Source of the DNA: Apus apus
Lineage: Eukaryota > Chordata > Aves > Apodiformes > Apodidae
NCBI RefSeq assembly: GCF_020740795.1
Contig: NC_067283.1
Coordinates: 43,327,659 to 43,391,658 of the forward strand
Reading direction: 5' to 3'
DNA length: 64,000 bases
Shown here piece by piece: positions 51,140 to 62,500 of this stretch. Below the pieces are notes generated by a model that was given only the letters and a program-made list of their open reading frames with translations, searched no databases and had not been told where the DNA came from. Numbering within the stretch: the stretch's first letter is position 1; each line of letters begins with the position of its first letter. Position numbers and translations under genes: made by a program.

Positions 51140-51255
51140 GCGGCGCCACGTTGGGGCGCCCCGGCAGAGCCCGCTGCCCGCCCCGCTGCCCGCCCCGGCA
51201 GAGCCCGCAGCCCGCCCCGCAGCCCGCCCCGCGGATGTGGAGCCGGCAGCTGGCG
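51140..51255 (+). other. ANO10: ANO10 exon 1, 5' UTR (left end approximate)
   Basis: The exon end is set by the consensus donor GTGAGT at 51256-51261. The next exon starts after TTTACTTAG at 55033. Neither the exon nor the first 14 bases of exon 2 gives an in-frame extension of the ANO10 start, so this exon is non-coding for ANO10. It contains an ATG at 51235 that opens a short out-of-frame reading frame. The left edge is a guess from promoter elements. Confidence 0.65.
51169..51232 (+). repeat. Imperfect GC-rich tandem repeat in ANO10 5' UTR/promoter
   Basis: Repeated GCTGCCCGCCCC and GCAGCCCGCCCC units, four or more in about 64 bp, directly before the ATG at 51235. If transcribed it would form a very C-rich 5' leader. 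Confidence 0.75.
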
Positions 51256-53630
51256 GTGAGTGGGGGGGAGGGGGCGGCCGGCACCCGCTGGGAAGGGGCT
51301 CTCGCCGCCTTGCGCCGCCGCCGCCGTCAGGGGAGGAGCCTCCCCCTTGCCCGCCCCCCCCCCGGCCTTCCCCGCCGTGGCAGCGCTGGGCTGCCCCTCA
51401 CGCACACGCGTGTTCGCCCGGCGGTGAAGGGGGGCCGGGCCCCGGGGCGGGGGGGGCTGTAGGCCGGGCCTGGAAGCGGCTGGGCTGCGGGGGCAGGGCC
51501 CGTTACCGGCGCGGTGCCCGCCGCAGCGGTGCCCGCCCCGCCCCCCGCCGGCGCCAGCACCGCTCGGGCCCCGGGGCGGCGGCGTGGTGGGGGGGCAGGG
51601 GCCCGGCGGCAGCGGGCGGGTCACCCGGCGGGACGGCCGGGTCCCGCAAGCGGAGGGCGAGGCGCAGCAGGGCTGTGCTACCGGCCCCCTCCGGTTGCGT
51701 CCCGCAGCGCCGGGCTGGTGGCGGGGCCGCGCGGCCACCGTGCGGGCCGCCCTTCGGCAGGAGTCTCCGGCTGCCTCCTCCCTGAGGGCTGGGAGACCGC
51801 CCCGGGCGGCCGTCCCCTGGCTTCGTGGCCGCGGGGACAGGGAAGGCGTTTTTCCTTGGGTGTCCGTTCCGTTGGGCATAGATAGGGAGGAAGAGGCCGA
51901 GTTCCGTCCCGGGGAGTCCGAGCGAGGCGTTAAGGCTTCCTGCTCCGTGGTGCGGGGAAGCTGGAGGGATGCTTCCGCCGTCTCCTCGTCTTCAGAAGTA
52001 ATAAGCCTGAAAACAGCAAATCTTAACTGGAGCGGCAAGCGCAAGGATCCTGAATAAATGGCAGGAGCCAGGTTTTCCGAGTAATGAGCTTTTCACACAG
52101 TCTGTTTCGGGAGGTCACTGAATGTTCTGGTTTCGCTGTGTTAAGAGTCGTAGAAGCAATTTTCTGCTCAGAAAAGCTACGTTTTTGAGAAGCCCAGCAC
52201 CCGGTTTGGTGGGCACAAAGTTGATAGGACACTTGGTTTTAGTCTGCGGCCACAGCCCTGGTGCGTGGGTTCCCGCAGGGATCGGGGCCTGTAGCCCTTG
52301 GGAGTCGTGCAGGTGCTGAAGCTGGGAGGCTCATTGGCCAGGGCAGCTGACCCAGGCTGGCCAACACAGCTATTCCGTACCGTAAATAAAATTCTCACTA
52401 TATATTGGAAGTTCCCTGGGGAGGCATCTCCCTCCTCGGCGGCTGCCGTCCCTGGAGGGTCGCTCCTGTCCCGCTGCCAAGGCCTGCTCTCCCGTTGGTT
52501 GTGGCTGTCACGCTTTCAGTGGAGCTGTGGCCTCGCAGGGTTTGACATCCCAGCTGCCCTGGGAGCCTGCAGCTGGCAGACGCTGCCTGGCCCAAGCATA
52601 ATGTCGTGTACTTTGTATCCGTGTTAGTATTGATATTAGGTTTTTTATTGTTGTTTTTTTTTTGGTGGGTTTTTTGGACCCTTCTTTTGTTTTCCTAATT
52701 TCTTTTCTTGGGTGGGGAGGGGTCATTCAGCTGGTTGAATGAAGACACTGTCTGTCACTTTAGATAATTAGCAATAACTATTTTTTTTTTAAATTCCATG
52801 GAAGTGGCAATATGCACAATGTGACAGGCAGTATCTTTTTTAAAAACATAAAACTGATTATGAAAAGTCATTCAGTAAAGCAGAGTGACTTAACAAGACA
52901 GTGTAGTCAATCATTGGCAATGACAGTTACAGTGCGTAGTTCCTGATAATTTTGTCTGATTCATGCTGCTTGTTCATCTAAAATGTTTTTAAATACTTTA
53001 TTAATCTTGTGTATTTATTTTAGAAAAAAGTATATTTGAATTCTCAGCTGTAAATCCAAATACTGCAGAATTGCATGCCTATGAACTGGCAAGTGAAACT
53101 AACTGAAGACTCCATTGAAATTTGGCCTGAAATCTTTTTTGCTCTGTCAGTAGCAAATAGATTTATTATGATATGTATATGTTTCCAGTATCACAGTATT
53201 TTTTAGGATAATTTATATGAAACACGAGATTGTGATTTCTCTGTGAATCACACAAGTATAACACATAAAAGCTGAACTGCATCCTTAGAGCAACTACTTA
53301 GAAACTAATTTCAGTCTTTGAACAGAAGAGGTAAAACTGCTTGAAGACAGTGGGTAAAATCCATTCTTCAGTGAAGTTAATAGCAAAAAAAATCCCAAAA
53401 CCTAAGTTTTCCCTTCACTTTTAAATTCAGTAAGTTCAGTCTATGATAGTTTTTTGTTTGTTTTAATTACTTTTAAAAAAAACTGGTTAGGTTCTTTACC
53501 AGATGTATCTTTTTATATCAACACCTCTAAGTTGCTTTATGAGGCATGATATTCTATCTGTAGAACCGTGTATATAAACATTGAAGGCACAGTGTCAACA
53601 AGACCTACCAGGAGTGGCTGAGGGAACTGT

Positions 53631-54000
53631 TTAGTTAACCTGCAGAAAAGGAGCCTGAGAGGAGACCTTGTTGCTCTCTACAGGTACCTGAAAGGAGGCT
53701 GTAGCGAGGTGGGTATTGGTCTCTTCTTCCAAGTAACACGTGATAGATGAAAGCAAATGGCCTTCAACTTGTGTCAAGGGAGGTTTAGACTGGATATTAG
53801 TAAAAACATCTTCACCAAAAGGCTTGTCAGGCACTGGAACAGGCTGCCCAGGGATGTGGTTGACCTTGGAGGTATTTAAAAGATGTGCAGATGTGGTGCT
53901 TAGGGCCATGGTGTAGTGGTGGACTTGGCAGTGTTAGGTTAGTGTCTGGACTCAGTGTTCTTAAAGGTCATTTCCAACATAAGTGATTCTATGACTCTTA
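53631..54000 (+). mobile_element. CR1 LINE 3' fragment (plus orientation)
   Basis: Begins in the ORF2 end (GGAGACCTTGTTGCTCTCTA, ACCTGAAAGGAGGCTGTAG) and passes GGCACTGGAACAGGCTGCCC to the 3' end AAGTGATTCTATGACTCTTA, a decayed form of the terminal octamer repeat. About 370-390 bp with indels; the left edge may reach 53610. It lies in ANO10 intron 1. Confidence 0.92.
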
Positions 54001-54305
54001 GGTCATTTGGACTATTTACATATAAAGTTATGCTGATGCTCATCACTTTGCAGCTGGACTTTGTCACCGAACACTTAGTTTATATCTTTCAACAAGTCAT
54101 TTAAATGCTTTGTTCATAGTTCGCTTATCTATATGATAGGTGTCCTGCTCACCTACCCAAGGTGGTATGAATTTCCTCAATATGGTTAAAGCTTCACCAG
54201 ATTAACTGAGAAGGTTCCTCCTTAAATGTATAATGTGTCTGCACACTCTTAACAGGATAAACTTACTGGTTTTAGATATCTGTTTGATTAGTGTTCCTCC
54301 CTGTT

Positions 54306-54668
54306 AATCATAGAATCATAGAATGCCAGGTTGGAAGGGACCTCAAGGATCATCTGGTCCAACCTTTCTAGGTACTACTATAGTTTATATGACATGGGTC
54401 AGCACCTTGTCAAGCTGAGACTTAAAACTGTCTGATGTGGGGGAATCCACCACTTCCCTTGGGAGACTACGCCAATGCTTGACTGTCCTCCTGGTGAAAA
54501 ATTTACCTCTTGTGTCCAATCAGAATCTCCTTGGGGAGCAACTTGTGCCCACTACCCCTTGTTGTTTCCATGGGACTCCTTGTGAATAGGGAATCTCCAT
54601 CCTTTTGGTAGCCACCCTTTAAGTACTGGAACATTGCAATAAGGTCTCCCTGAAGCTTCCTCTTCTCA
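54306..54668 (-). mobile_element. CR1 LINE 3' fragment (minus orientation)
   Basis: Plus strand begins AATCATAGAATCATAGAATG then CCAGGTTGGAAGGGACCTCA, the complement of a CR1 3' end with two octamer units, and runs to GGTCTCCCTGAAGCTTCCTC. About 360 bp, 5'-truncated. Its 3' end faces the 3' end of the previous CR1 across about 300 bp. Confidence 0.93.
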
Positions 54669-55032
54669 GTATTTTCATTTGCTGAATAAATACTCTGTAG
54701 GAAGTTGCAATCTGTTGCTTTTGATGTTAGTTTCTCCTTTGGTTTTATGTATTTATTTGCTTTCTCATCACTACTGCTTTGATACATAGCAACAACAATT
54801 TCCCTACTTACAGAGTAGGACATAAATGCCACTGAAGCCTGCTACCATCTTCCCAAATGACAGTGGGAGAGGTGACTCAAGCTCTTCTTTTCAGTAGGTC
54901 CACAGAAATGGGCAATTCCCACTTTGCGAGGCACAGACACGTTAACTCACTATAGTAAAGTTTTGTGTCTTTGAGGTTGATGCAAAATATTTTTTCAACA
55001 TTGGCGTTTTTGTTTTGTTTTTTTTTACTTAG

Positions 55033-55185
55033 CAAGCTCTCAAAAGATGGCGGAGAGCTGGTCTTTCTTGGATACTTTTGAGGCTAACTTCAGGCCTCTG
55101 GTAGTAATTGAGCTTGCAAAAGGCACCAAAGAGGAAACCATAAAATGGTTCACCAAGCGAATTGTGGACAAAAAAGCGAATGGAG
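55033..55185 (+). CDS. ANO10: ANO10 exon 2 (start codon at 55047)
   Basis: Acceptor TTTTTTACTTAG, donor GTGAGT. 14 bases of 5' UTR, then the ATG at 55047 (A at -3, G at +4: AAGATGG). Encodes residues 1-46 and the first base of Gly47: an N-terminus [15 protein letters not shown] followed by [16 protein letters not shown]. Confidence 0.95.
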
Positions 55186-58100
55186 GTGAGTACAGTATCG
55201 TCTTCTGCAACACTTTGAAATCACATTGGCTGTCGGTATAATATGAAGACATACAGACATTAGTTTTCAGGTGATTTGTTGAACTCATGAATCCTTCCAT
55301 TTTCATGGTGAAACCCTGATAACCTCTCCTTCTGTGTAGTTTTGATACCGGTTTTCATAGTAATTGTCTAGGGCATATTTCTTTTGTTGCTTATGATAAT
55401 GTTGTGAGCCTTGTCAAAATGCAAATGCATCACATCTAATGTCCTGTCCACAAGACTTGGTACTATGTTGTAGAACAAAATTCAAGTTAGCAGGAAGCAA
55501 TTTCCATTTGATAAATTCATGTTGGCTTGTAATTATATTTTTGCTAGCCTGTAGGCTCTTACAAATACAGTGTTTCAGATAAGTCAGAGATGTTTCTGTT
55601 TTTAAAAGTCTGTTTTCCTTAAAACAAGTGGGACTGTTTACCAAAGCACTGGTTGCTTAGGTGACTTGAGCATGATGGGAGTAAATCCACACTTTCCATC
55701 TTGTTCCAGTTCACTGTGAGCACTTCCACAGAAACAGGGCTAAATCAGGGAGTGACCCTGCAAGATTCTGAGCACCACACACCCACCAGCTTCTGTTGAA
55801 GCCTTAATTCTTTGTGCCCTTAAAAAGATACAGCTTCAGTGCTCCTGATAACTAGGTCCAATATGATGCATGCTAAAATACTAGTGTCTTTATGTACTCT
55901 CTTCCTTTTTTTTAACCTTTCCTTAAAGGTGCACAACTGCTGGTAAAACCATTGGCCATGGAAAATGGAGATGAAAATATTTATCTGGTTGGAGCTTCCC
56001 ACTTAAGGCTGTTGCTGGGAGCTGAAACTGTGGGTTTGGTGAAGGAATGTAATGATAATTCAATGAGAACTTTTACATACAGCAGTAGAAAAACTTTCAA
56101 AGATTTTGCAGGTAAGCTATTTTAGAGCTTTTCTGTCATTGCAAAGCTGTAGCTGAAGATTATGAGCAATTACACTGTTAAATCTTTCATGGTCTTTCTA
56201 TTCCTCAGAATGGTTAACAGTGAACATAAATAGGAAGAACAAGCTATGAAAAAATACACATTTTTACCTCTGGAAATTCAACACATATAATTAAGTTAAT
56301 TTTTTTCTTTCACTTTTTGTTTGTGCTTTCCTTTATACTTTTATGTGCTCCAAGTATGGCAGATTTTCTTGGAGAGATTTTTGTTCGAAATGAGACAAGA
56401 TAAAATTGTTGATAAACATGAATGCAGGATTAACAACCAATGTTATGAATTAACATAGCAATTTAATTTCATATCAACACCTGTGAGACAGTTTTGAGGC
56501 TCATTATCTTTTGTCTTGATAATACTTTTCATGCGCCTGTTTCAGTGATGCGTTTTACCACATTTTCAATATGAAGGTTCTTGAATCTGCTGAACCAGTA
56601 ACAAAGCTGAGTATTGTTGTTTGTTTGATGCCAGTTTATTCAACATTGCCGCTCTGTTCAATAACTGTCGCAGTGTCTTTTCTTTTGTGACCTTGCTTTC
56701 CTGAAATTAGGAAGCCTTGAGAAGAACTGTCAGTTGCAAAGGTGCCATTTCTATTTCTGTCGTGTGTTTACATTCTTAATGCGAACCTGACTGTCATTGC
56801 TAACAGATTCTTTAGTAGCAGCTGGAATTCCAACTGCTGTGTCTTGCTGTATTTCCTTGTCTTTTTTAAAACACTAACATAATTTGTTCAGAGATGATTA
56901 GGGGATAAAAGAGTTGACCATGCTTAGACAAGGTGAAAAATGTGTCATTTTTTAAATAAACCCTGTGGCCTGTGTTGTCGTCCTGATATTCCTACTTGTT
57001 GTGTTAGAGATTTGTTGCTGGTTTAGCTTCTTACATAGTGTATTTAGGGCCATCCCTATAGTCCTTATTCCTAAGGGGGAACAAGAATAACCAACTAGCT
57101 GTTATCTCAAGAAAACCAGATTCTGTTTCCTTGATTATAAGTTGATGGGGTTGATAATAGGTTTTTTGTTGCAGCTCTTCAAAATCTGGGATTTTTTTTT
57201 TTTTTGGAACATGTTATATTGGTTTACCTTATTTCTGTATTTTTGCCACAACTAATTGTGTCAAATGGCTTATCATTATGTTGTATGGCTAATAAATAGC
57301 AAGATACTGTGATATTTGGCCTAAATGCTTACAGAAAAGGAGATTTGTCCTGATGTCTTACTAAGTTTCATTATGAAAATAGTTCTGGAACTCTAAGGCA
57401 GAAGGAGCTGTAGGAATTCTAATATTGGCAAAGGGTGGATGCCAAAGTGAAGTCTTTCATCAGGGCAAGAGTATGCAGCACTGGTTCGTGTACTATCTCA
57501 GCCTCTGTCAAACAGTACTTCGTAAGTGTCTTGGTCTCTTGAGTGGTTTCATTTCTTATTTCACCTAGGTGCTCAAAAATGCAGTGAGCAATATGTGCCA
57601 GTTAGAGTAAACTGCTTCCTAAGATGTTTATTTTAAAAAGGGGAGTTCTTGCTACTGTATGTTGGTGGCATTAATTGTCACACAATTTATATATATATGT
57701 ATTTTCTTATTCTGGTAAGTTTTGATAGTTACTTGTAGTCTTCCTGCGCTGCACACTTTCATCCTACATTCTTTTTTGTTTAGATGATAATCACAATTTC
57801 CTTACAATGGCAGAATGTCAGTATATCATCAAACATGAACTCGAAAATTTGAGAGCTAAGGATGAAAAAATGATCCCTGGATATCCTCAGGCAAAACTTT
57901 ATCCAGGAAAGTCAATTGGTAAGCAATATAGTTTGTTGCCTGTAACTCATTGTGTTGATGGTGTTCATGATGGAAAAAACTTAATTTTCCTGCAGTGAAG
58001 AGAAATCCTTCAGACATTAAAGTCCCACTGTTTTAAATCAACTTTGTCTTTTCACTGGTCCATGGTGATAGGACAAGAGACAATGAATGCACAGTGCAAC

Positions 58101-59488
58101 AAGAGAAATTCTGAATAGATATTGAGAATATGTTTTTCACAATGAGGGTAATCAAATATTGGAACAGGTTTTTAGAGAGATTGTGGTAGCTCTGTCTTGG
58201 GAGACTTTTAGGTCTTCATTAGACGAGGCTCTGAGCAGCCTGATTTAAGCTGGACCTAGTTCGAGCAGGAAGTTGGACCAGATGACTCCCAGAGGGCCTT
58301 CCATCCTGAGTCTTTCTGTGAGGCTGAAAGTCTGGCCTTATATTCTTTTCAGTGGGATAATTTACACGTATGTTCATGTCATCCATTATTTTTATATTTA
58401 GTATGAAAAATATTTGTGTGTGTTTTGTTTTTTTTAAATACATAATGCACTGTTCCAGAGCCGTAAATTTAAAAATACGAAGGAAGTTAATTTTATTTAA
58501 TTTATCTTCTTCTTTGCTTCAAGAACTCTTCCTTTTCATGGGAGAAAGAAGCAATGAGAGCTAGTGCTGTTTTTGTGGTAGCTGGAGCTAGTTCATTAGT
58601 AGAGATGAGACAGTTTCTTCAGAGAATTGATCATAGTGTTTGTATGTCCTTCTAGTGACAGTGTCTTTATTCTTTAGTGTTGGTGCATATCAGTGGTTCA
58701 AGCAATGTAAATAAATGTAGATGTCTGATCAGTTTACACTGGTGATTTTTTCATATAGCTAAGATATTTTTTTGGTTATGCTAAGTGGACACTGATGGGA
58801 AATGGTAAAAAATTATCACAAAACTTCCAGTGCCTCCCCTCTTCTGTTTCTGAATTTATTTTCTTTCTTAATGTTTCTATAGTATTAACTTTCAGAGCAG
58901 TTTGTTACTTGTTTATCCACACAGGTAGTATTGCTTTCCATAGCAAAGTTAAATACAAATTCTGGAATATTTGGGGTTTTTTGCAATGAAGATGTGTTGT
59001 AATTTACAAATTAGTGTAAATGGACAATTCAAAAATGTTTTTAGTATCTTTCCCATAATTAATGCAACAATGGTTCTTCAGTTTAGTGTTTTGTTTTTAC
59101 TATGTCAGTTTGATTTTTTTTTTATGCTTTTCTTTGCTCAAATGCAAGTGCCAGACAACAAAATTCCCCACAAATCTACACATGGCATTTCACTTCTAAC
59201 CTTAGCACTTTTTTTTTTTTTTTTTTATTCAAGCTGCTACCGATTAGATTGCAAAGCTATGGAATAGTTACTAGACGTAAAAAGGTCACTCTTTAAGTGG
59301 ACAGCACAGTCTTTGTAGGAATAGGTAGAACTGCTCTCTATAACCAATAATTTTTAACTAACATGCAGACAATTTGTTTTTAGGATTTAAATGCTTGATT
59401 TATTTTGAATAAACTTCAGGCTTGCTAAGTACAGTGTAGCCTGTTTACTTCTATCTGTTTCAGTGTCCTTTGAAGGAGTACTAGGTAC

Positions 59489-59584
<96 letters not shown>

Positions 59585-62500
59585 TTAGTGAGAAGATTAT
59601 TGACCAGTGGTATTCTAGTTCAGATTTTCCCACTGCATGATAGAGAAGAGTTGAAAAAGCTCCGTCACAGCTGGTATGGCCGAGTGAAAGTTGGCTATCA
59701 ACCTTTAGGTACGTGAACAATTCTACTACAAATAAAGTGCACGGTTTCTTCTGGGGAAGTTTTCTCTGCAGTTTGTGTGAAGAAGACCAAGGGTTCTTTC
59801 TGTCTTCTCCAGCATGTAGCCTCTATAGAAGTGAAACTTCTGTGCAGAAGGTAAGTATAATACCAGGAAGTCTGTTGTTTCACTAAGAGTTTAGCTTTTC
59901 ATATCCCCAGTGAACCCACTGCAGTTCACCTTCTCTAACATTACCTCAAACATTTATTTGGCCATTGTTAACCTAAGTCCTTGTTTTACCCAGCCTTGCT
60001 TTTACTGGTCTTGGAAACAGTAGACTGGCTTAGGCTCTGGTTAAAGAAGCATGCACGTTTCTAGACTTGTTGACACATTGAGGTCTCTTAATTCTTTTCT
60101 ATTCTAAGATAGCTGTAAGATAGTTTTTTGCTATAATGACTCATAATGCAACTGTTTTGGAGTGAAACGCTCTGTGTGCAGGCTGCTGTCTCTCTTAAAC
60201 AGGGCCATTCCTGTTTAACATCTTTATTGATGATTTGGATGAGGGGATAGAGTGCACCGTTAGTAAGTTTGCTGAAAACACTAAGCTGGGTGGAATTGTT
60301 GGTCTGTTTGAGGGCAGGGAGGCTCTGCAGAGGTATCTGGACAGGTTTGATCAATGGGCCAAGGCCAATTGCATGAGTTTCAATGAGGCCAAATGTTGTG
60401 TCCTGCCCTTCAGCCACAACAACCCCCAGCAGCATTACAGGCTTCGGGAGGAGTGGTTGGAGAGCTGCCGAGCAGAGAGGGACCTGGGGATGTTGATTGA
60501 CAGGCAGCTGAACATGAGCCAGCAGTATGCCCATGTGGCCAAGAAGGTCACCATCCTGGCCTGCATCAGGAATAGAGTGACCAGCAGGACCAGGGAGGTG
60601 ATCCTGCCCCTCTACTTGGCCTTGGTGAGGCTGCACCTCGAGCACTTTGTGCAGTTTTGGGCACTGCAGTATAGGAAGGACATTGAGGTGCTGGAGAGGG
60701 TGCAGAGAAGGGCAACTAGGGTGATTAGGGGTCTGGAGAACAGGTTTTGTGAGGAGCGACTGAGGGAGCTGGGGCTGTTCAGCCTGGAGGAGGCTGAGAG
60801 GAGACCTCATTGCTCTCTACAACTACCTGACAGGAGGCTGTGAGGTGGGTGTTGGTCTCTTCTCCCTAATGACTAGCAATAGGAAAGGGGGTCAACTTGC
60901 ACCAGAGGAGGTTGAGATTGGATGTTAGGAAAAATTTCTTCACAGAAAGAGTGGTGAGGCATTGGAACAGGCTGCCTAGGGAGGTGGTGGAAGCACCGCC
61001 CCTGGAGGTGTTCAAAAAACAGGTAGACAATCAGGAGATGGTTGAGTGGTTAGGATTGTAGGGCAGATGGTTGGACTTGATGATCTCAAAGGTCTTTTCC
61101 AACCTTGATGATTCTATGATTCTATTATTTTATTTCCTGTGGCTGCAGGAGTTGTGTGTATGATTGCAGGAATTCTGTATATAGGCCGTTGGTCATAGTT
61201 TCCCAGTTGGAGCTGGGGGACTGTTCAGAAGCTCAGCATTTGCACATTGATCAACTAGCATAGAGTCTTGAGATGAGACCATTGCTCTTTTACCAGTTGG
61301 ATAAGTTTTTCATTAATAAATGAGTATATTTTACACACTGAATAAGCTTAAAATAAAAATAATTTTTAGTTTGGCCGTGTGGAAAGTTAAGTTCTGGATT
61401 CTAAACCTGTAAACTTAACTTTAAGAAAGTAAACATTTAGAAGTTTGCCTGATTCTCTGGGTCTTGCGGTTGCTCGTGATTTTTTCCTGAGCTACAGGAA
61501 GTTCAAGATCTAGCTTGATAATGCCTTCCTCCAGAGTATTGTGTGAGGGGTCTTATTGTGTGCTCATCTTGTTTATGCAGGAGAGAGAGTTTCTTGACTG
61601 ACCTTGAATACATACAGATTTTCAAAGTAAATCCCAGGAACCCTGTTATGTATTTGCTAATTTAGGGATACCTTTTATGTTGTGTATTTGGAGTGTGAAA
61701 GGATGCTGATTTTCTACATTTTAACTTACTTGTTAATAAATTTTTGATTGAGATGCATGTTGGAGTGCTGGTTCTTCTGTCCGTTTGCCTTCCTCTATTG
61801 CTTTCAGGGACTTACCTGGCTGGCAGTTGTGAATTTTTTCTGCTTTGTAAACCATAAGCCCTAAGAATATTCTGGTGTTGTGCATGAGATTTTTATGTGC
61901 TAGTGTGTTATGGAGAGTACATTTTTGGTGTCAGTTCAGAAGTCATGATGTCGTGGCTATTTTGTTAAGCTGGTGAATACATAGGAGTGGCATACAAGCA
62001 ATCTGATCTTCCAAGCAAAGATAAAATGGGTTTCAGGATTTGTTGGTTTTGTGGGGGTTTTTTTCCCCCCTCTAGATATCTGATATTGTTACAGTATTTA
62101 GATATTTGACTTCCCTGCCATCTGAATATATGGATATATGTTTGTGTGTATACATATAACATTAAAAAAAAAAAGTGAAATAACTTTGAGTTTTTAGAAC
62201 ATGGGAGAAAGAGGAACTAAAAAGCAGTAATATTTGTTGTGTTATTTAGAAAAAAAACCTTGGGCTAAGGGATAAATGTGAAGTCAAGTTTGATATTGCA
62301 CTGGCATCTACTTTAAAGTGTAGTTTGAACTGATTGCTTTTTCTCTGCAGATGAGATACGCTGCTACTTTGGCGAAACCATTGCTCTCTACTTTGGCTTC
62401 TTAGAGTACTTCACATTTGCTTTGATTCCAATGGCTGTCATTGGGATTCCTTATTATGTGTTTGCATGGGAAGACTATGACAAATATGTGATGTTTGCCA

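Larger units (their letters stand above)
50930..51960. promoter_or_regulatory. ANO10: CpG island of ANO10
   Basis: Dense CG dinucleotides from about 50.93 to 51.96 kb around the first exon of ANO10. It holds the promoter, exon 1 and the first part of intron 1. Long open frames on both strands here are the usual effect of high GC and are not genes. Confidence 0.88.
51256..55032 (+). other. ANO10: ANO10 intron 1
   Basis: 3.8 kb. Starts with long G runs (51261-51275), continues through the rest of the CpG island, then AT-rich sequence with two CR1 fragments in opposite orientation (53.6-54.0 and 54.3-54.67 kb). No further exon was recognised. Confidence 0.75.
57919..59588 (+). other. ANO10: ANO10 intron 4
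   Basis: 1.7 kb containing the old CR1 fragment at 58.05-58.33 kb, an 18-base T run at 59209-59226 and the ATT microsatellite at its 3' end. Nothing else is recognised. Confidence 0.85.

Noticed and set aside
50998-52057. A 348-codon minus-strand frame and plus-strand frames up to 218 codons in the ANO10 CpG island
   Set aside because: The composition is that of GC-rich shadow frames, without any known domain; the only supported feature here is the ANO10 promoter and first exon.
60088-60810. 240-codon minus-strand frame
   Set aside because: It is the antisense of the CR1 reverse-transcriptase segment, which explains the length.
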